Positions 1-10,682 of a DNA stretch of 64,000 bases are shown one piece after another. Where the stretch lies: assembly GCA_947683425.1 (NCBI GenBank), contig CANTUQ010000004.1, positions 30,748,001-30,812,000 of the forward strand, read 5' to 3'. The stretch is from Excoecaria cochinchinensis. Lineage: Eukaryota > Streptophyta > Magnoliopsida > Malpighiales > Euphorbiaceae. Positions within the stretch are counted from its first letter, which is position 1. Every line of letters begins with the position of its first letter. The position numbers were made by a program, and so were the translations under genes. The notes below the pieces were generated by a model. The model saw only the letters and a list, made by a program, of their open reading frames with translations, had not been told where the DNA came from and did not search any database.

Positions 1-821
1 AAATGATTTTCTTCAAAGCTCAACAAAGGGGAGTTCTATAATAATTCTAGGCCTCAAAAATTTCTCAAGAAAAGGCAATCTTTAAAACAACCCTTTAAAT
101 CACAATTACAAAAATAGGTAACCTGTTATAAATGTAACAGACCTGGTCACATTTCAAAATATTGTAGATTCAATAAAAAAAACTCTATGAATTACAAGTA
201 GAGGAAGAAATAATTCAAAAGATTGAAGCACTCCTCCTTGAAGTCACGGATAGTGAATCTCAAACAGAATCATCAGAAACAGAAGATTCTTTTCAAAATG
301 ATGAACAAACTGCCCTTTACTCCTCTAGTAGTGAGTCGAACACTAGTTTCAAATCAATAAATGTTTTGACAAGAGACCAAGAATTAATTCTTCGTATCAT
401 CAAACAAGTGGAAGATTCAAAACTTCAAAAAGAAATCATTGAAAAACTTTTGAAGTCTTTTGAACCTAAATCTCAATAGCCTTCCACTTCGATTTCCAAA
501 CTCATTCCAAACAGTACTTATGATCTCGCTAAAATTTTAGCTACTAAAACAAAGTCAAAACCTCCTGTAACAATTCAATCACTTCAAGAAGAAATTAAGA
601 TTGTCAAACAAGAGCTTAAAACTCTTAAAGAAAAATAGGAGAATGATTCAAATCTTCTTCATGCTCTTTTATCACAAGGCTCTAGTGCTAATGACAATGA
701 AAATGAAGATAAAAAAGAAAACGAAACTGCTAATCTAGACTTAGAAAATGAAATTCAAAGTTTAGAAAATGCTCCAAATGATTTCTTATTTATTTTAAGA
801 GAAATAACCACAAGAAAATAT
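1..821 (+). pseudogene. Endogenous caulimovirid ORF1, coat-protein C-terminus with zinc knuckle
   Basis: Remnant of the coat-protein end of a plant pararetrovirus polyprotein; its start lies left of the window. A CCHC knuckle (CX2CX4HX4C, CYKCNRPGHISKYC) is encoded at 124-165 after a lysine- and glutamine-rich basic stretch, the usual order in Caulimoviridae capsid C-termini, where it binds nucleic acid. After it comes an acidic Ser/Glu-rich linker (about 190-480) and a coiled-coil-like Lys/Glu stretch (about 580-650), leading into the protease. In-frame stops near 117, 478 and 636, plus a frame change after the knuckle, show it is dead. Low GC and A-rich codon use differ from the downstream Ty3/gypsy elements. 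A retrotransposon Gag is the alternative, but the downstream gene order favours a caulimovirid. Confidence 0.72.
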
Positions 822-1202
822 TTGGTAAAAGTTTCCCTTGGTTTTTCAAACAACTTTAAAATTGATACAGTTGCTCTTTTTGATCTAGGAGCAGATTTAA
901 ATTATTTAAAAAGCTATATCGTTCTAAAAAGATTTTCTGAAAAAACCTCTGAAAAACTTATCGCAGTAAACAACTCTGATATGAAGATCAGATTTAAAAC
1001 AGAAGCTTCCATCCAAAATGGTAGCATCTTTATCAAAACTCCTTTTGTTTTACTTGAAAATATTAGCCATACTATTATTTTGGGGACTCCATTTATCAAT
1101 ACAATTACTCCCTATTCTGTTACGTATGATGGTATTTCTTTTAAAACAAATAGAGAAAAAATTGTTTCCCTTTTGTTGAAAAACCCAGAACAAGAAACAT
1201 AA
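822..1202 (+). pseudogene. Endogenous caulimovirid aspartic protease domain
   Basis: Retropepsin-like domain of the same polyprotein, open for about 126 codons. The active-site loop reads ALFDLGADLNYL, where D-T/S-G-A is expected, so the D-x-G-A frame is kept but the middle residue is Leu. Toward the C-terminus TIILGTPFINTITPY matches the ILG-x-PF/W-I element that closes the retropepsin fold in caulimovirids. In the family this enzyme would cut the polyprotein into coat, protease and RT parts. It follows the acidic linker and precedes the RT, as in florendoviruses and petuviruses. The Leu substitution and the stop at 1200-1202 make activity unlikely. Confidence 0.72.
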
Positions 1203-1420
1203 ATCTTTTAAAAGCTTGTTCTGCTTAAAAAAGTGAATTGAATTGTATAATTCAAGGAAAAAAACATTTACATTTTCTCAAAGTGGATGTTTCCTTCTTT
1301 AAAATCCAAAAGGGTTTGGAAAATGATATGGTAAAATAAAGGATTTTTTATTTTTAAAAAATTGTTAAAAATGAGATTTGTTAAGATTTGTCAAATGCTT
1401 TCTAGAATAGAAAACAACAT

Positions 1421-2415
1421 ATGGTAGATTTACCGTATGAAAATGAATTTTTAGAAAGACAAATCCAAATAAAAGGCAGACCCATCCAAATGAATCATGA
1501 ACTCGAAGAATATTATAAAAAAGAGATTCAAGATTTAAAACAAAACGGTCTGATCACAGAATCTAGGTCTCCTAGAGCTGTGCAGCTTTTTATGTTAACA
1601 AAAACTCTAAAATAGAAAGAGGCACGCCTAGGCTTGTAATTAATTAAAAACCATTAAACAAGACTTTAAAATGGATTCGATATCAGATACCTAACAAAAA
1701 GGATCTTTTGCAAAAATTGCATTCTGCATTTGTTTTCTCAAAATTTGATATGAAATCGGATTTTTGGCAAATTCAGATTGAACCAAAAGATCATTACAAA
1801 ACCACTTTTACTATTCTATTTGGACAGTACGAGTGGACGGTTATGCTGTTTGGTTTAAAAAATGCTCCTTCAGAATTTCAAAGATTTATGAATGATAATT
1901 TCAATCCTTTTTCAAATTTTTGTATTGTTTATGGTGATGATGTTCTTGTCTTCTCGGAGTCAATCGAACAACATTTCAAAAACCTCAGGACCTTTTTCAA
2001 TGTGGTAAAGAAAAATGGACTTGTTGTTTCCAAAAAAAAAATCTCTCTTTTCCAAACAAAAATTTGTTTCTTAGGACATTATATTTCCCAAAGAACAATT
2101 ACTCCTATAGAGAGATCTTTAGCTTTTGCTGATAATTTTTCTGATAAAATTTTAGACAAGACCATGCTTCAGAGATTCCTAGGATGTCTGAATTATGCTC
2201 TAGATTTTTGTCCAAACATCAATCGGTTAGCAAAACCCTTGCATGATAGGTTGAAAAAAAACCCTGTAGCCTGGTCTGATGAACATACAAGTATAGTTCA
2301 ACAAATTAAGAAACATGTTAAAGAAATCCCATGCCTATATTTAGCTGACCCCTTGGCACCTAAAATTGTTGAGACTGATGCGTCTGACTTAGGTTATGGA
2401 GGCATTTTAAAATAA
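1421..2415 (+). pseudogene. Endogenous caulimovirid reverse transcriptase
   Basis: Reverse transcriptase core. The N-terminal part (1421-1615) leads to the fingers; after a frame slip near 1585 the motif TPRLVIN follows, with a stop where the conserved Tyr should be (1643-1645). The main open stretch (1708-2415) has FSKFDMKSDFWQI, the FGLKNAPSEFQRFM motif, and the catalytic box YGDD at 1930-1941 in place of the usual YVDD/YIDD; the two Asp are kept. LGHYIS and the connection RFLGCLNYALDF follow. The length and the F-D-MKS-x-FWQI form match caulimovirids better than Ty3/gypsy. The stop, the frame slip and Gly for Val/Ile in the active site mark a defective copy. Positions 1203-1420 hold no readable domain. 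Confidence 0.85.
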
Positions 2416-2754
2416 AGTGTGGGCGGCAAAGAATGCATAGTCCAGTTCACATCTGCACATTGGAATGATTGTCAGAAGAATTGTTCTACATTTAAAAAAG
2501 AAATTCTTTCAATTTTCATGTGCATTTCAAAATTCCAAAGTGATTTACTAAATCAGAATTTTTTACTTTGGATTGATTGCAAATCTGCCAAGGAATTTTT
2601 ACAAAAAGATGTTCAAAATATTGCATCAAAATAAAATTTTGCTCGATGGCAAGCTATACTTAGTATATTTGATTTTGAAATTGAATTTATTAAGGGAGAT
2701 AAAAACTCGATTCCTGATTTTCTAACCAGAGAGTTCCTTCAAAACAAGACTTAA
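2340..2754 (+). pseudogene. Endogenous caulimovirid RNase H domain
   Basis: RNase H following the RT connection. The first acidic motif is ETDASDLGYGGIL (about 2365-2410), broken by a stop at 2413-2415. The next stretch (2419-2634) has the conserved K-K-EILSI helix and LLWIDCKSAKEFL, with the third Asp; after another stop (2632-2634) the end ARWQAIL...FDFEIEFIKGDKNSIPDFLTRE is readable to the natural terminator at 2752-2754. The F-x-F-E-I-E-x-I-K-G-x-x-N-x-x-x-D-x-L-T-R-E ending is typical of pararetroviral RNase H. Two in-frame stops make it non-functional. Confidence 0.82.
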
Positions 2755-2756
2755 AA

Positions 2757-4224
2757 ATGCCAAGAAAATCCAAAGGAAAGGGAAAAGAGGTCCAGAAAGA
2801 GGACCAAAAGGTTTCAAAACCTGTAGCAGCCTCGTCTGCCACAAAAATTAAATCTTGGGCCCAAATTGTCGAAGAAGATGAGGAGGCCCTTGCCAAACAG
2901 TCTCAGGTCCAACAATGCATCGAGACTCTTTCCAAACAACCAGAACTTGGTTCCCTTTTCAAAATGCTGACTGAACAGCAAACTGGTAAAACCCCTCAAA
3001 CCATTTCAAAACAAGAGGAAGGATCTTCATCTTCAAAACCCTCCTCTAAACAAATTTCAAAACCTACACAAGAAATATCTTGTGATAGAGTACTTGTCAA
3101 AGCCTCCAACCTCGGAGTTGTTTGTTCAAATCCTATCAAGAGGACTTTTCAAAGATTGTGTTGAACTAGAATATTTCTGAAATTATTTTGTCCCAATCAA
3201 AAAACATTTCAAATTATTTTTTTAAAACGGATTTTCAATATATATGGACCATGGAGGAAGGATTTTATCTTCAAAACCCTTAGATGGCCATTTCAAAAGT
3301 TTTCCCTAGAGGCTGGTTTTTTAAACCATGGGATTTAACAACCCCAAGCCTTATTGCAGAGCAATCTTAGAATTGACGGGTTTTGTGTCCATTGTGGACA
3401 ATCCTAAAACCGAACAAGTCAATTATTCAATGGGAAAATTCCATAAAGTTCTCTCTCCTCTCGAGTGGGGACAAAACCTTCACCAACCTGAAACCTTTCC
3501 CGATGATTTCCAAACCACCTATAACCATTGCCGAACCTATTCCTACTGGGATTACCAACAGGCCTGGTACAATGGTTTTCTTTTTCAAAACACAAATTTC
3601 ACCCACACTTGGTTGTTTTACTTCAACCTCAAACAGGAGCCTTCCAAAATTCCTTTTTTGTTCACTCATTGGTGGAAATTGTATGGAGCTTCTCCTAAAA
3701 TCCTAAAACCCCAAATTCAGGAAAGTTACAGCCTTTTTTAAACCTCTTACAAACCCTCTGACAAAGAAAAAAGGTTCCTTCCTTTAGTGCTTTTTGCCAC
3801 AAGGTTTTTCTTACCATGGGTAGCAGCCTGGTATTTGGATTACCATCAGCAGGAAGCACAAATAAACTTAGTCAAAAGATTTAAAATAAGATGGTGGAAG
3901 AAATTTTCTATTCCAGACTCCATCAAAAAACCGGCCGTTAACTTATAGCTCCAGAGTCAAGGCCTTCTCAAGCCAGAACCAGCAACAACTCAATTTCTGG
4001 CCTAGAAGTCCTTCGCAAAGACCCAATTGGCGGCAGCAAAAATTGAAGAAGAATACTTTAAGATAATGGCCCAACTCCTTCAAAGTAAGGACTCATCTTC
4101 AAAAGCTTCCTCAGGCCCCTCAAAAGCAGGCTCTTCCTCAGGTTCTGAGCCCATAATTGACTTGGGCGACGATAACGGAGATAACTACTACAACATTTTC
4201 CCAAACTCTTGTTTAAGCCCATAA
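2757..4224 (+). pseudogene. Endogenous caulimovirid second ORF (florendovirus ORF2-like)
   Basis: A second reading frame starts with ATG at 2757, two bases after the ORF1 terminator, the tight ORF1-ORF2 spacing of some caulimovirids. The N-terminus is very basic (MPRKSKGKGKEVQK), followed by SWAQIVEEDEE and a Gln/Ser/Lys-rich region (to 3164). After a disrupted stretch a second open block (3328-3741) is rich in Trp, Tyr and Phe (for example THTWLFYFN and FTHWWKLYGA). A third block ends with IIDLGDDNGDNYYNIFP at about 4155-4205, with the last stop at 4222-4224. Breaks lie at about 3162, 3739, 3945 and 4001. I assign it by position and general character to the ORF2 of unknown function in florendoviruses; homology was not tested. 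Confidence 0.5.
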
Positions 4225-4713
4225 ACAAGGCATTTTGTAAACATGGTCCTAGCCCATTTATTTCCTTTTAAAATTTAAACATAGGCTTAGCCCACAAACT
4301 TGTAAAAGGCCTAGCCTATCTGAAAAAAAAATAAAAAGCCAAACAGTAAAACTTTATTCTGTCGGTTACTTTTTAAAAAGCCATAATTGATGAACAGGCA
4401 CCCAGCATGTGAAGGAATCCCTTTACAGCTCATCTAGTCACTTCAGGCTCCCTTAATTGATGGAAGCTCCCTATTTAAGGATCCCTTATTCCCAGTTGAA
4501 GGCAAAGACTCATTTTGGAGAGGATTCCCAGTCTTCAAACTCTCTTACACTTAGAAATATTTTAGGTAGCTCATGTGTTGAGCATCAACCCCTGTAATCT
4601 TGAGCTGAGTGGTTATCTCCTAAAAAACTTGTAATTATTTTTCAAAACCTGCAAGTGTAGCTCATGTGTTGAGCCTTTGTACCTTACAGTTTCTGTAATT
4701 TGTATTACTGTTT

Positions 4714-4744
<31 letters not shown>

Positions 4745-5052
4745 AAAAACAAATTAGCATTCATGAGTATGCTCTGTACTTGCGGCTTATGCTGATCTGG
4801 TACATCAGAAATACTGTCTGCATATTTTAAACAATCTCGAAGGTATATCAATTGAAACAGCTTTAGCCCCTAAACGGATATAGCTTTGCTATCCCGGCTG
4901 ATCTACTGCCAATATCTTCTTGGTTGCGTTCCTTTTAAATTATTTATGCATTGCATTTTTAGTTTTAGGTTGTGAAATCCATTCGTGGATCTACTGCTGC
5001 TTGATAGTATTTCATATTCATATATATATATATATAAATATATATATATATT
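4225..5052 (+). promoter_or_regulatory. Caulimovirid intergenic region/leader with TATA-like box and TA repeat
   Basis: Non-coding region after the second ORF. CTATTTAAGG at 4471-4480 resembles a pararetroviral TATA box and is followed by a leader with short reading frames. Two direct copies of an 18-bp sequence containing GCTCA-TGTGT-TGAGC lie at 4566-4583 and 4657-4674. A (TA)n(TG)n run sits at about 4717-4741. A possible decayed initiator-Met primer site (TGGTACATCAGA against TGGTATCAGAGC) is near 4799; I trust it little. The region ends in a TA repeat at about 5020-5052. Confidence 0.5.
5020..5052. repeat. (TA)n simple repeat at the end of the viral sequence
   Basis: Nearly pure alternating TA interrupted by one AA step. 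It marks the boundary between virus-like sequence and the next LTR-like block. TA-rich simple repeats are a reported integration context for endogenous florendoviruses. Confidence 0.85.
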
Positions 5053-5256
5053 ACCCGATAATCACTCATTTTCATGGTAAATTACGTTTTCACCCTTAAA
5101 CTTTTATTTTCTTCAAATTAGTCCTTTCTTTACTCTTTATTTACTATATTTTACAATGAATCTCTTTTTAATCAATTCTTTTCAACTTTGCCCCTAGTAT
5201 CACCCAGTAGTTATCACTAGACTGGATAAGTGGGACTAGGGTCGATAGCCCTAACC

Positions 5257-5334
5257 TACCGAAGTGGCACTAGGGTGCCAAATTACACTTCGGTAGTGTC
5301 GGAGTGGCGCTAGGGTGCCAAGTTACACTCCGAC
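5257..5334. repeat. Two tandem hairpins with near-identical loops
   Basis: Inverted repeat 1: TACCGAAGTG (5257-5266) pairs with CACTTCGGTA (5286-5295). Inverted repeat 2: GTCGGAGTG (5298-5306) pairs with CACTCCGAC (5326-5334). Both stems are perfect and both loops are 19 nt, differing at two positions. Confidence 0.9.
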
Positions 5335-5539
5335 GACTCTATACATACACTTTACAATACACTGACATATAGACCATCATTGGTCTAAGTTTGCAAGTCG
5401 CCATGACTTGCCACCTTGCCTTACACTGACGTCCCTATGGCTAGCCATATATATCCTGAACTAGATTTCACTACCAGACAACTACTAAGGGCAATATATC
5501 ATCAAATTACATATAAATATCACATTATGTTCACATGCA

Positions 5540-6110
5540 CAATTCGGCCAACATCTCATATTCACTTGTAATTTTGCATACACTCTTATTTATCAACTAT
5601 TAACCATATTAAGCCATTATTTATCAATACTTGTCAAAAAACACACTTTGAACCTCATATATACCATTCGGCCAAAGCATCCAATTTTTATACCATGCAC
5701 TTTAATTCCATTTAACCACTCAATCATACTCTTTACATGTTAAACATACCATAATCACCATTTACATGCCATAATTGATTATATATCTCAATTAAACCCT
5801 TAGTTAACCATTCGGCCAAAGGGTTAGATTTCCATTATGTTCACTTTAATTTCATTTATCCACTTAATCATCCTCTCTACATGTTATACATGTTATAAAT
5901 ACCAATTACAAACCATATTACATAACATATCCCATTAATTTCCTTAATAATTCATTCGGCTAAGCTTATATAAATTCATTAAGTTTGTTTTTCAATCTTT
6001 TAACTATTCCATTATACATTACACATGTTATATATATTATAACCATCATTTACATGCCATAAAACTCATATATAGATTATGAATTTCTCAAGTATCCATT
6101 CGGCCAACAC
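5540..6110. repeat. Diverged ~140-bp tandem repeats around TTCGGCCAA
   Basis: TTCGGCCAA or a one-base variant recurs near 5543, 5668, 5812, 5950 and 6094. Between copies similar blocks recur (ACATGTTA, CATTTACATGCCATAA, CCATTTAACCACT-like). Spacing is about 125-145 bp with many indels, so this is an old tandem duplication inside the LTR-like block. Confidence 0.6.
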
Positions 6111-7370
6111 TAGGGATTTCAAACTAATTTGTTTTAATTTAATCTAAGCATGTTTATACACTAATTTAAGCCCACTAATCATGATTATTGAGTTAGATTT
6201 AATTAATCATGCCTAAATTACTCACTTATACTTAAACATAACCTAATATCCAACTTAAATCAATGGAAATAAAGGGATTATGTAACCACAAACCTCAAAT
6301 TCTTGCTCTACGAAAACTCCTCCTCACCTCGATCACGTACCATGGCCGAATACAAATATCCACTTAACATCAAAACTAAGCTTTCTTTTTGCAAATTAAC
6401 ATAATAAATGAACTCTACACCCTTGAAAACCCCCATAGGGACTAATAAACCTAATTAAAACCACTTAAATATCTTACCTCAAAACTTGACCTAAAGTTTG
6501 TATACTTGATTTTTCCCACTTTTAGTGCTTCAAATGGACTCCAAATTTGATTTCTAGATTGTAGAGGAGCTAAAATTAATCTAAGAGGTTGGATTTTTGG
6601 GAAAAATGGGATGAGAGATGAAGAAAAGTGGAGGAAAGGAAGAAGAAACCAATTCAGTTTTGAGAGAAGAAAGAGAGGCGGTGGAGTGGATGATTTCTCT
6701 AGAGAAATCCAGCCACTTCCTCCCTTATATAGTCTATAAGTGAACCGAACCGGTCCAACCAAAGTGGTCCGGCTGGTTCATTTCCACTATTTCAAAGAAT
6801 CTATATATTCCTCACTTATTTTCACTTATAACCAATTCCATCATTCTTAAAATATCAAAAATTGCCTCCCTACAATCAATCGTAGTCCATTTGGGCCCTG
6901 GTTCACTTAAATCGGTCCGATTCAACCATTTTTTGTCCTGCCATAAAATCCAATTCTAATTTTGTCAAAACTTACAAGAAATTATTTTATGCCTTTATAC
7001 TTCCCACTACAAACCCATTAAAGCTCAATAACTATTTTAAATGCTCAGTCAAACCCCGGTTCAATTTGAATCGAACCGGAAGCCAACTTCAAAATGACTT
7101 TCGGAGGCCAATTTAACTCCGTTTTCACTCCAGATTTCACCACTAAACTCCTAACAATCCACATATCATTTTCACCAAATTAGAATTTTTTGGCCGACAA
7201 ACACCGGGCCAGCTGTATGGCAACCCAAGGTTAACCGCCCTGGAACTTTTATACCACAAACACACTTTACACTTAATATTATTCCACATAATCATACTTA
7301 TGACATCACTCTACACTGATATCACACTAAAGACACTGTGGACATTCACTGTACACTTTTAGACCGATAT

Positions 7371-7931
7371 TTGGGCCACTACATGTTTATTCAGTATTAT
7401 GTATTATGATGTTCAATAAGGTTATGCAATATTCATATGTGTTTGTTTATCATGTGTGTATGCATCAACAATCGCGGTGAGTGCTCGACCGTGTCATACT
7501 AATTCCCCACTAAGCTTTATGCTTAGCACGAGTGTTTCATCCTTGTAGGTACTGAAGTAGGAGATAGCGCAAAGGACTTCTTGCAATCTTCGAGGCCAAC
7601 ACATTATTCAAAGCTTCCTTACGTAGGTTTTGTGTTTTGGCACTACTTTGTAAATAGAATCTTTTTCTAATAAATATTTATTAAGTAGTGTATGCCCGTA
7701 TGTATGTAACTTAAAATAGTTTTGTATTGTGAATTAATATGAACTATAGTAAGAGTAACTTGAAATGGTACTTCCATATAAAGAGAAAAAAATTTATAAC
7801 TCTGATTTTGATAAATGCTTAATTATAATTAGTATTACTAAGTTTTGTAGCAAATTGTTAACACTCTTCACCCTACTTAATAAGCTACTGTAACATATGT
7901 CATTTGCTATATATGGGTAAGGGGTGTTATA
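7371..7931 (+). mobile_element. Tekay-type element, 5' LTR remnant (3' part)
   Basis: End of a Ty3/gypsy LTR. It finishes GGGGTGTTATA at 7921-7931, a one-base variant of the GGGGTGTTACA terminus of the other LTRs here, directly upstream of a primer binding site. It carries the two-hairpin module (7505-7550) about 420 bp from its end, as in the LTRs at 16357-18559, 22882-25463 and 52324-56581. The 5' part of this LTR is missing; the left border is approximate. Confidence 0.75.
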
Positions 7932-7936
7932 TTTAC

Positions 7937-7948
7937 TGGTATCATAGC
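7937..7948 (+). promoter_or_regulatory. Primer binding site, initiator tRNA-Met type
   Basis: TGGTATCATAGC, one mismatch to TGGTATCAGAGC, the standard initiator-Met primer site of plant Ty3/gypsy chromoviruses. It starts five bases after the LTR end, which fixes the LTR border and the plus orientation. Confidence 0.85.
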
Positions 7949-8048
7949 TTAGATTTAGACAATTCTGGACGACTAGTAGGTTAAGAATATTTATATGTAG
8001 TATTGTGTTGGCCTAATGTGAATGTCCTTGTTTTGTTATAGTGATTAG

Positions 8049-9243
8049 ATGGATCCATCCCAAGACACTATTGAATAAATTACCGAAAGTGTTAATCCTA
8101 GGGATCGAGATCCATCGATTTCTAGTCCTTTTAAACCATCAACAAGTGAGCGAGATGTTCCTGCTGCACCAATAGAATCTTTGTTCAAAATCACCCATGA
8201 TATGGCACGAGTATTAGATTGCTTAACAGTAGCTAAGGCTCCGATAGATGCAGTCAAGAAGCATGGAGCTGAATAATTCTATAACACTAGTTTAAAAGAA
8301 TCTGATAAAGCTGAGTTTTGGCTTGAGAATTGCAGATAGTATTTGAAGAAGTAAAATGTCCACCTGAATATATGGCCACATGTGTAGTCTCTTTCTTTCA
8401 GGGTGCAGCATATGATTAGTAGAAATTAGTCAATAGATACCCATAGTTTCCAGACCCACTCACCTATAATTTCTTTGTGCAAGAATATCGATAGAAATAC
8501 ATCAAAGAAACTTACAAAGAAGCAAAGTGGAAATAATTTTTGAATTTGATGCAAAGAAACCTGACAGTAGCTGAGTCTGAAAAGGAGTTTAGTTACCTTA
8601 GCAAGTATGCTCTAGAGCCAGTTCTTACTGAAACATTCCGATGTAGACAGTTTGAGGATGGTCTGAATGAATCCATCAAGAGATATATTGCAGCTACTAC
8701 TTCAATGCAACTGGTGAATTTCTATCAATTAGTGCAAGCAGCTATAAAAGTTAAAAAAAACCAAGATGATTAGTCGGGGAAAGAAATCAGTGGAGAGGTT
8801 TTTCTGGAGGTGGTTCCTTTACAAGGAAAAGAGCTAGAGACTCTCAGGCTGAATCAATACAAGGTTCTGTAACATGTGGAAGAAGACAAGGATCATCATT
8901 AGCATCTGGTACTAGTAAAGATTCTGCCACCCAACAAAGTGAAGCACCTGAATGTCAGCACTGTAATAAATGACATTGAGGCACTTGTAGATGGTTGACT
9001 TGGGGATACTTCAAATATGAAAGCACTGATCACTTCTTAGCAAATTGTCGTAAAGAATTTGGAGCTGTTCGAAATCAGTAGGGTAATGGTAGAAGGGGAT
9101 CAAATACCCTTCCGGCAACTCGTGGTAGAGGAAGAGGTCATGGTAACCCAAGTCAGCAACGAGGCAGTGTTATATCAAAAATAGTAGATCAGCCTATCCC
9201 TACAGCTCTAGTTCGAGCTTATGCTATGAAAGCTTGGGAAAAC
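8049..9243 (+). pseudogene. Tekay-type chromovirus Gag
   Basis: Capsid/nucleocapsid gene starting MDPSQD at 8049. It contains the retrotransposon gag core: AEFWLEN near 8310, then EFSYLSKYALEPVLTETFRCRQFEDGL and the LVNFYQLVQAA helix at 8580-8750. A Cys/His region at about 8954-9045 (CQHCNK then YFKYESTDHFLANC) is a decayed knuckle in which the first Cys of the CCHC has become Tyr. A basic Gly/Arg-rich tail (about 9090-9160) would bind RNA. Stops near 8075, 8272, 8336, 8773 and 8970 abolish expression. The same core is found on the minus strand at 25577-26268. Confidence 0.85.
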
Positions 9244-9590
9244 TAGGATACGCCTGAAGTAATTGCAGGTATTTTCTCTCTCTATGGCATTAAGATGCAT
9301 TCTTTAATTTACCCTTATTTTACACATTCTTTTATATGTACCGAGTACTTGTCAAATAAAATGCCATCTGTAGAACATTTAGCATATGATATGCATGTAA
9401 CTAGTCCTTTGGGGTATGGTGCTAATATTAATCAAGTAAATATAAATTGTCCCATAGTGATCCAGAATAGAGAATTCTCTGCTGATTTTCATGAGTTTGA
9501 TTTGATTTTAGGAATGGACTGGTTATTTAAACATCATGCCATAGTTGACTATAGTAAAAAGACAATGGTACTTAAATGTTTTGACTAATC
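9244..9590 (+). pseudogene. Tekay-type aspartic protease
   Basis: Retropepsin-like protease between Gag and RT. The family active site is I-D-P-G-S-T-H-S; here the matching peptide (about 9305-9330) reads IYPYFTHS, so the catalytic Asp is Tyr and the Gly is also lost. The downstream fold is well kept: EFDLILGMDWLFKHHAIVDY (9499-9556) matches the D-x-ILGMDWL-x-x-H-x-A-x-x-D signature of plant Ty3/gypsy proteases. The frame closes at 9586-9588. It is catalytically dead even ignoring the stops around it. Confidence 0.8.
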
Positions 9591-9663
9591 AGAAGTGATA
9601 GTACATGGTATTCAATCCACTCCATTATCTAAGGTGATTTCTGCCATGCAAGCTCGATGATGT

Positions 9664-10682
9664 TTGAGGAAGGGACGTGAAGCTTTCTTTACATTAGTGC
9701 TTGACTCTAATTGGGGGAAAGTTAAATTAGAAGATATACCTATAGTAAAAGAATTTACAGATGTGTTTCCTGAAGAATTACCTAGACTACTACCTAAGAA
9801 GGAAGTAGATTTATCCATTGAGATATTGCCTGGAATAGCTCCCATCTCTAAAACACCTTATCAAATGGCACCGACTGAATTAAAAGAGTTAAAAGTACAA
9901 TTGCAAGAACTCCTGGATAAAGGATTCATCTGACCTAGTGTTTCGCCTTGGGGTGCACCAATTTTATTTATGAAAAAGAAAGAGGGTACCCTACGGATGT
10001 GCATTGATTACCCGTAGATCAATAAGGCAACAATGAAAAATAAATATCCATTGCCATGAATTGAAGATCTCTTTAATCTATTAAAAGGAACAAGTGTTTT
10101 CTCCAAAATTGATTTAAGATTTGGGTATTATCAATTACGGGTGAGAAATGATGATGTCCCAAAAACTACATTTAGAACCCGATATGGACATTACAAATTC
10201 TCAGTGATGCGATTCGAATTGACTAATACACCAGCAGCATTCATTGATTTGATGAATCGGGTGTTTCGACCTTACCAAGATCAATTTGTGGTGGTATTTA
10301 TTGATGACATTCTGGTGTTCTCTAAGAATGAACAGGAACATTAACAATATTTAAGGATAGTTTTACAGACTTTACGGGAGAAACAGTTGTATGGAAAGTT
10401 AAGCAAATGTGACTTTTGGCTTAAGGAAGTCTCATTCTTAGGCCATAATGTATCAGCAGAAAGTATTAGAGTTGATCATGCAAAGATTGAAGTTATTATT
10501 AGTTAGAAGCCACCCTGGAATGTACAAGAAGTGAGAAGTTTCTTAGGATTAGCAGGATATTATCGGCGATTTGTAAAGGGATTTTCAATTATAACTTCTC
10601 CCCTCATTAAGTTGCTTCAAAAAGGAATAAGATTTGAATGGACAGACAAATGTCAAGCTAGTTTTGAAAAATTGAAGCTCCA
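9664..10682 (+). pseudogene. Tekay-type reverse transcriptase
   Basis: Complete but stop-ridden RT. It starts with the tether FTDVFPEELP and SIEILPGIAPISKTPYQMAP (9750-9870), then PSVSPWGAPILFMKKKEGTLRMCIDY (stop at 9931-9933), IDLRFGYYQLRV (10110-10140), TFRTRYGHYKFSVMRF (10170-10215) and the catalytic box FIDDILVFS at 10300-10326, where both Asp are intact. Then FLGHNVSAESI and the thumb/connection VRSFLGLAGYYRRFV. Stops at 9931, 10015, 10060, 10342 and 10504 mostly replace Arg, Gln or Trp codons. Sequence type is chromovirus (Tekay/Del), consistent with the chromodomain downstream. Confidence 0.9.

Larger units (their letters stand above)
5053..7370 (-). mobile_element. LTR-like sequence, minus orientation (solo or partial LTR, family unassigned)
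   Basis: Non-coding block with promoter architecture on the minus strand: TATA box CTATATAAGGG at about 6723-6733, then a pyrimidine-rich leader (about 6700-6600) and a splice-donor-like GAGGTAAGAT near 6470-6482. The same GAGGTAAGAT follows the leader in the LTR at 52324-56581. The downstream half holds diverged repeats around TTCGGCCAA and two tandem hairpins at 5257-5334. The region lacks coding potential. I could not see TG/CA termini or a target duplication, so both ends are approximate; the left is set by the TA repeat, the right by the start of Tekay LTR-like sequence. It could belong to the Tekay element, but its orientation argues for a separate insertion. Confidence 0.45.

Noticed and set aside
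4795..4812. Possible initiator-Met primer site in the viral leader
   Set aside because: Only part of TGGTATCAGAGC matches and an insertion is needed; too weak to list as a feature.
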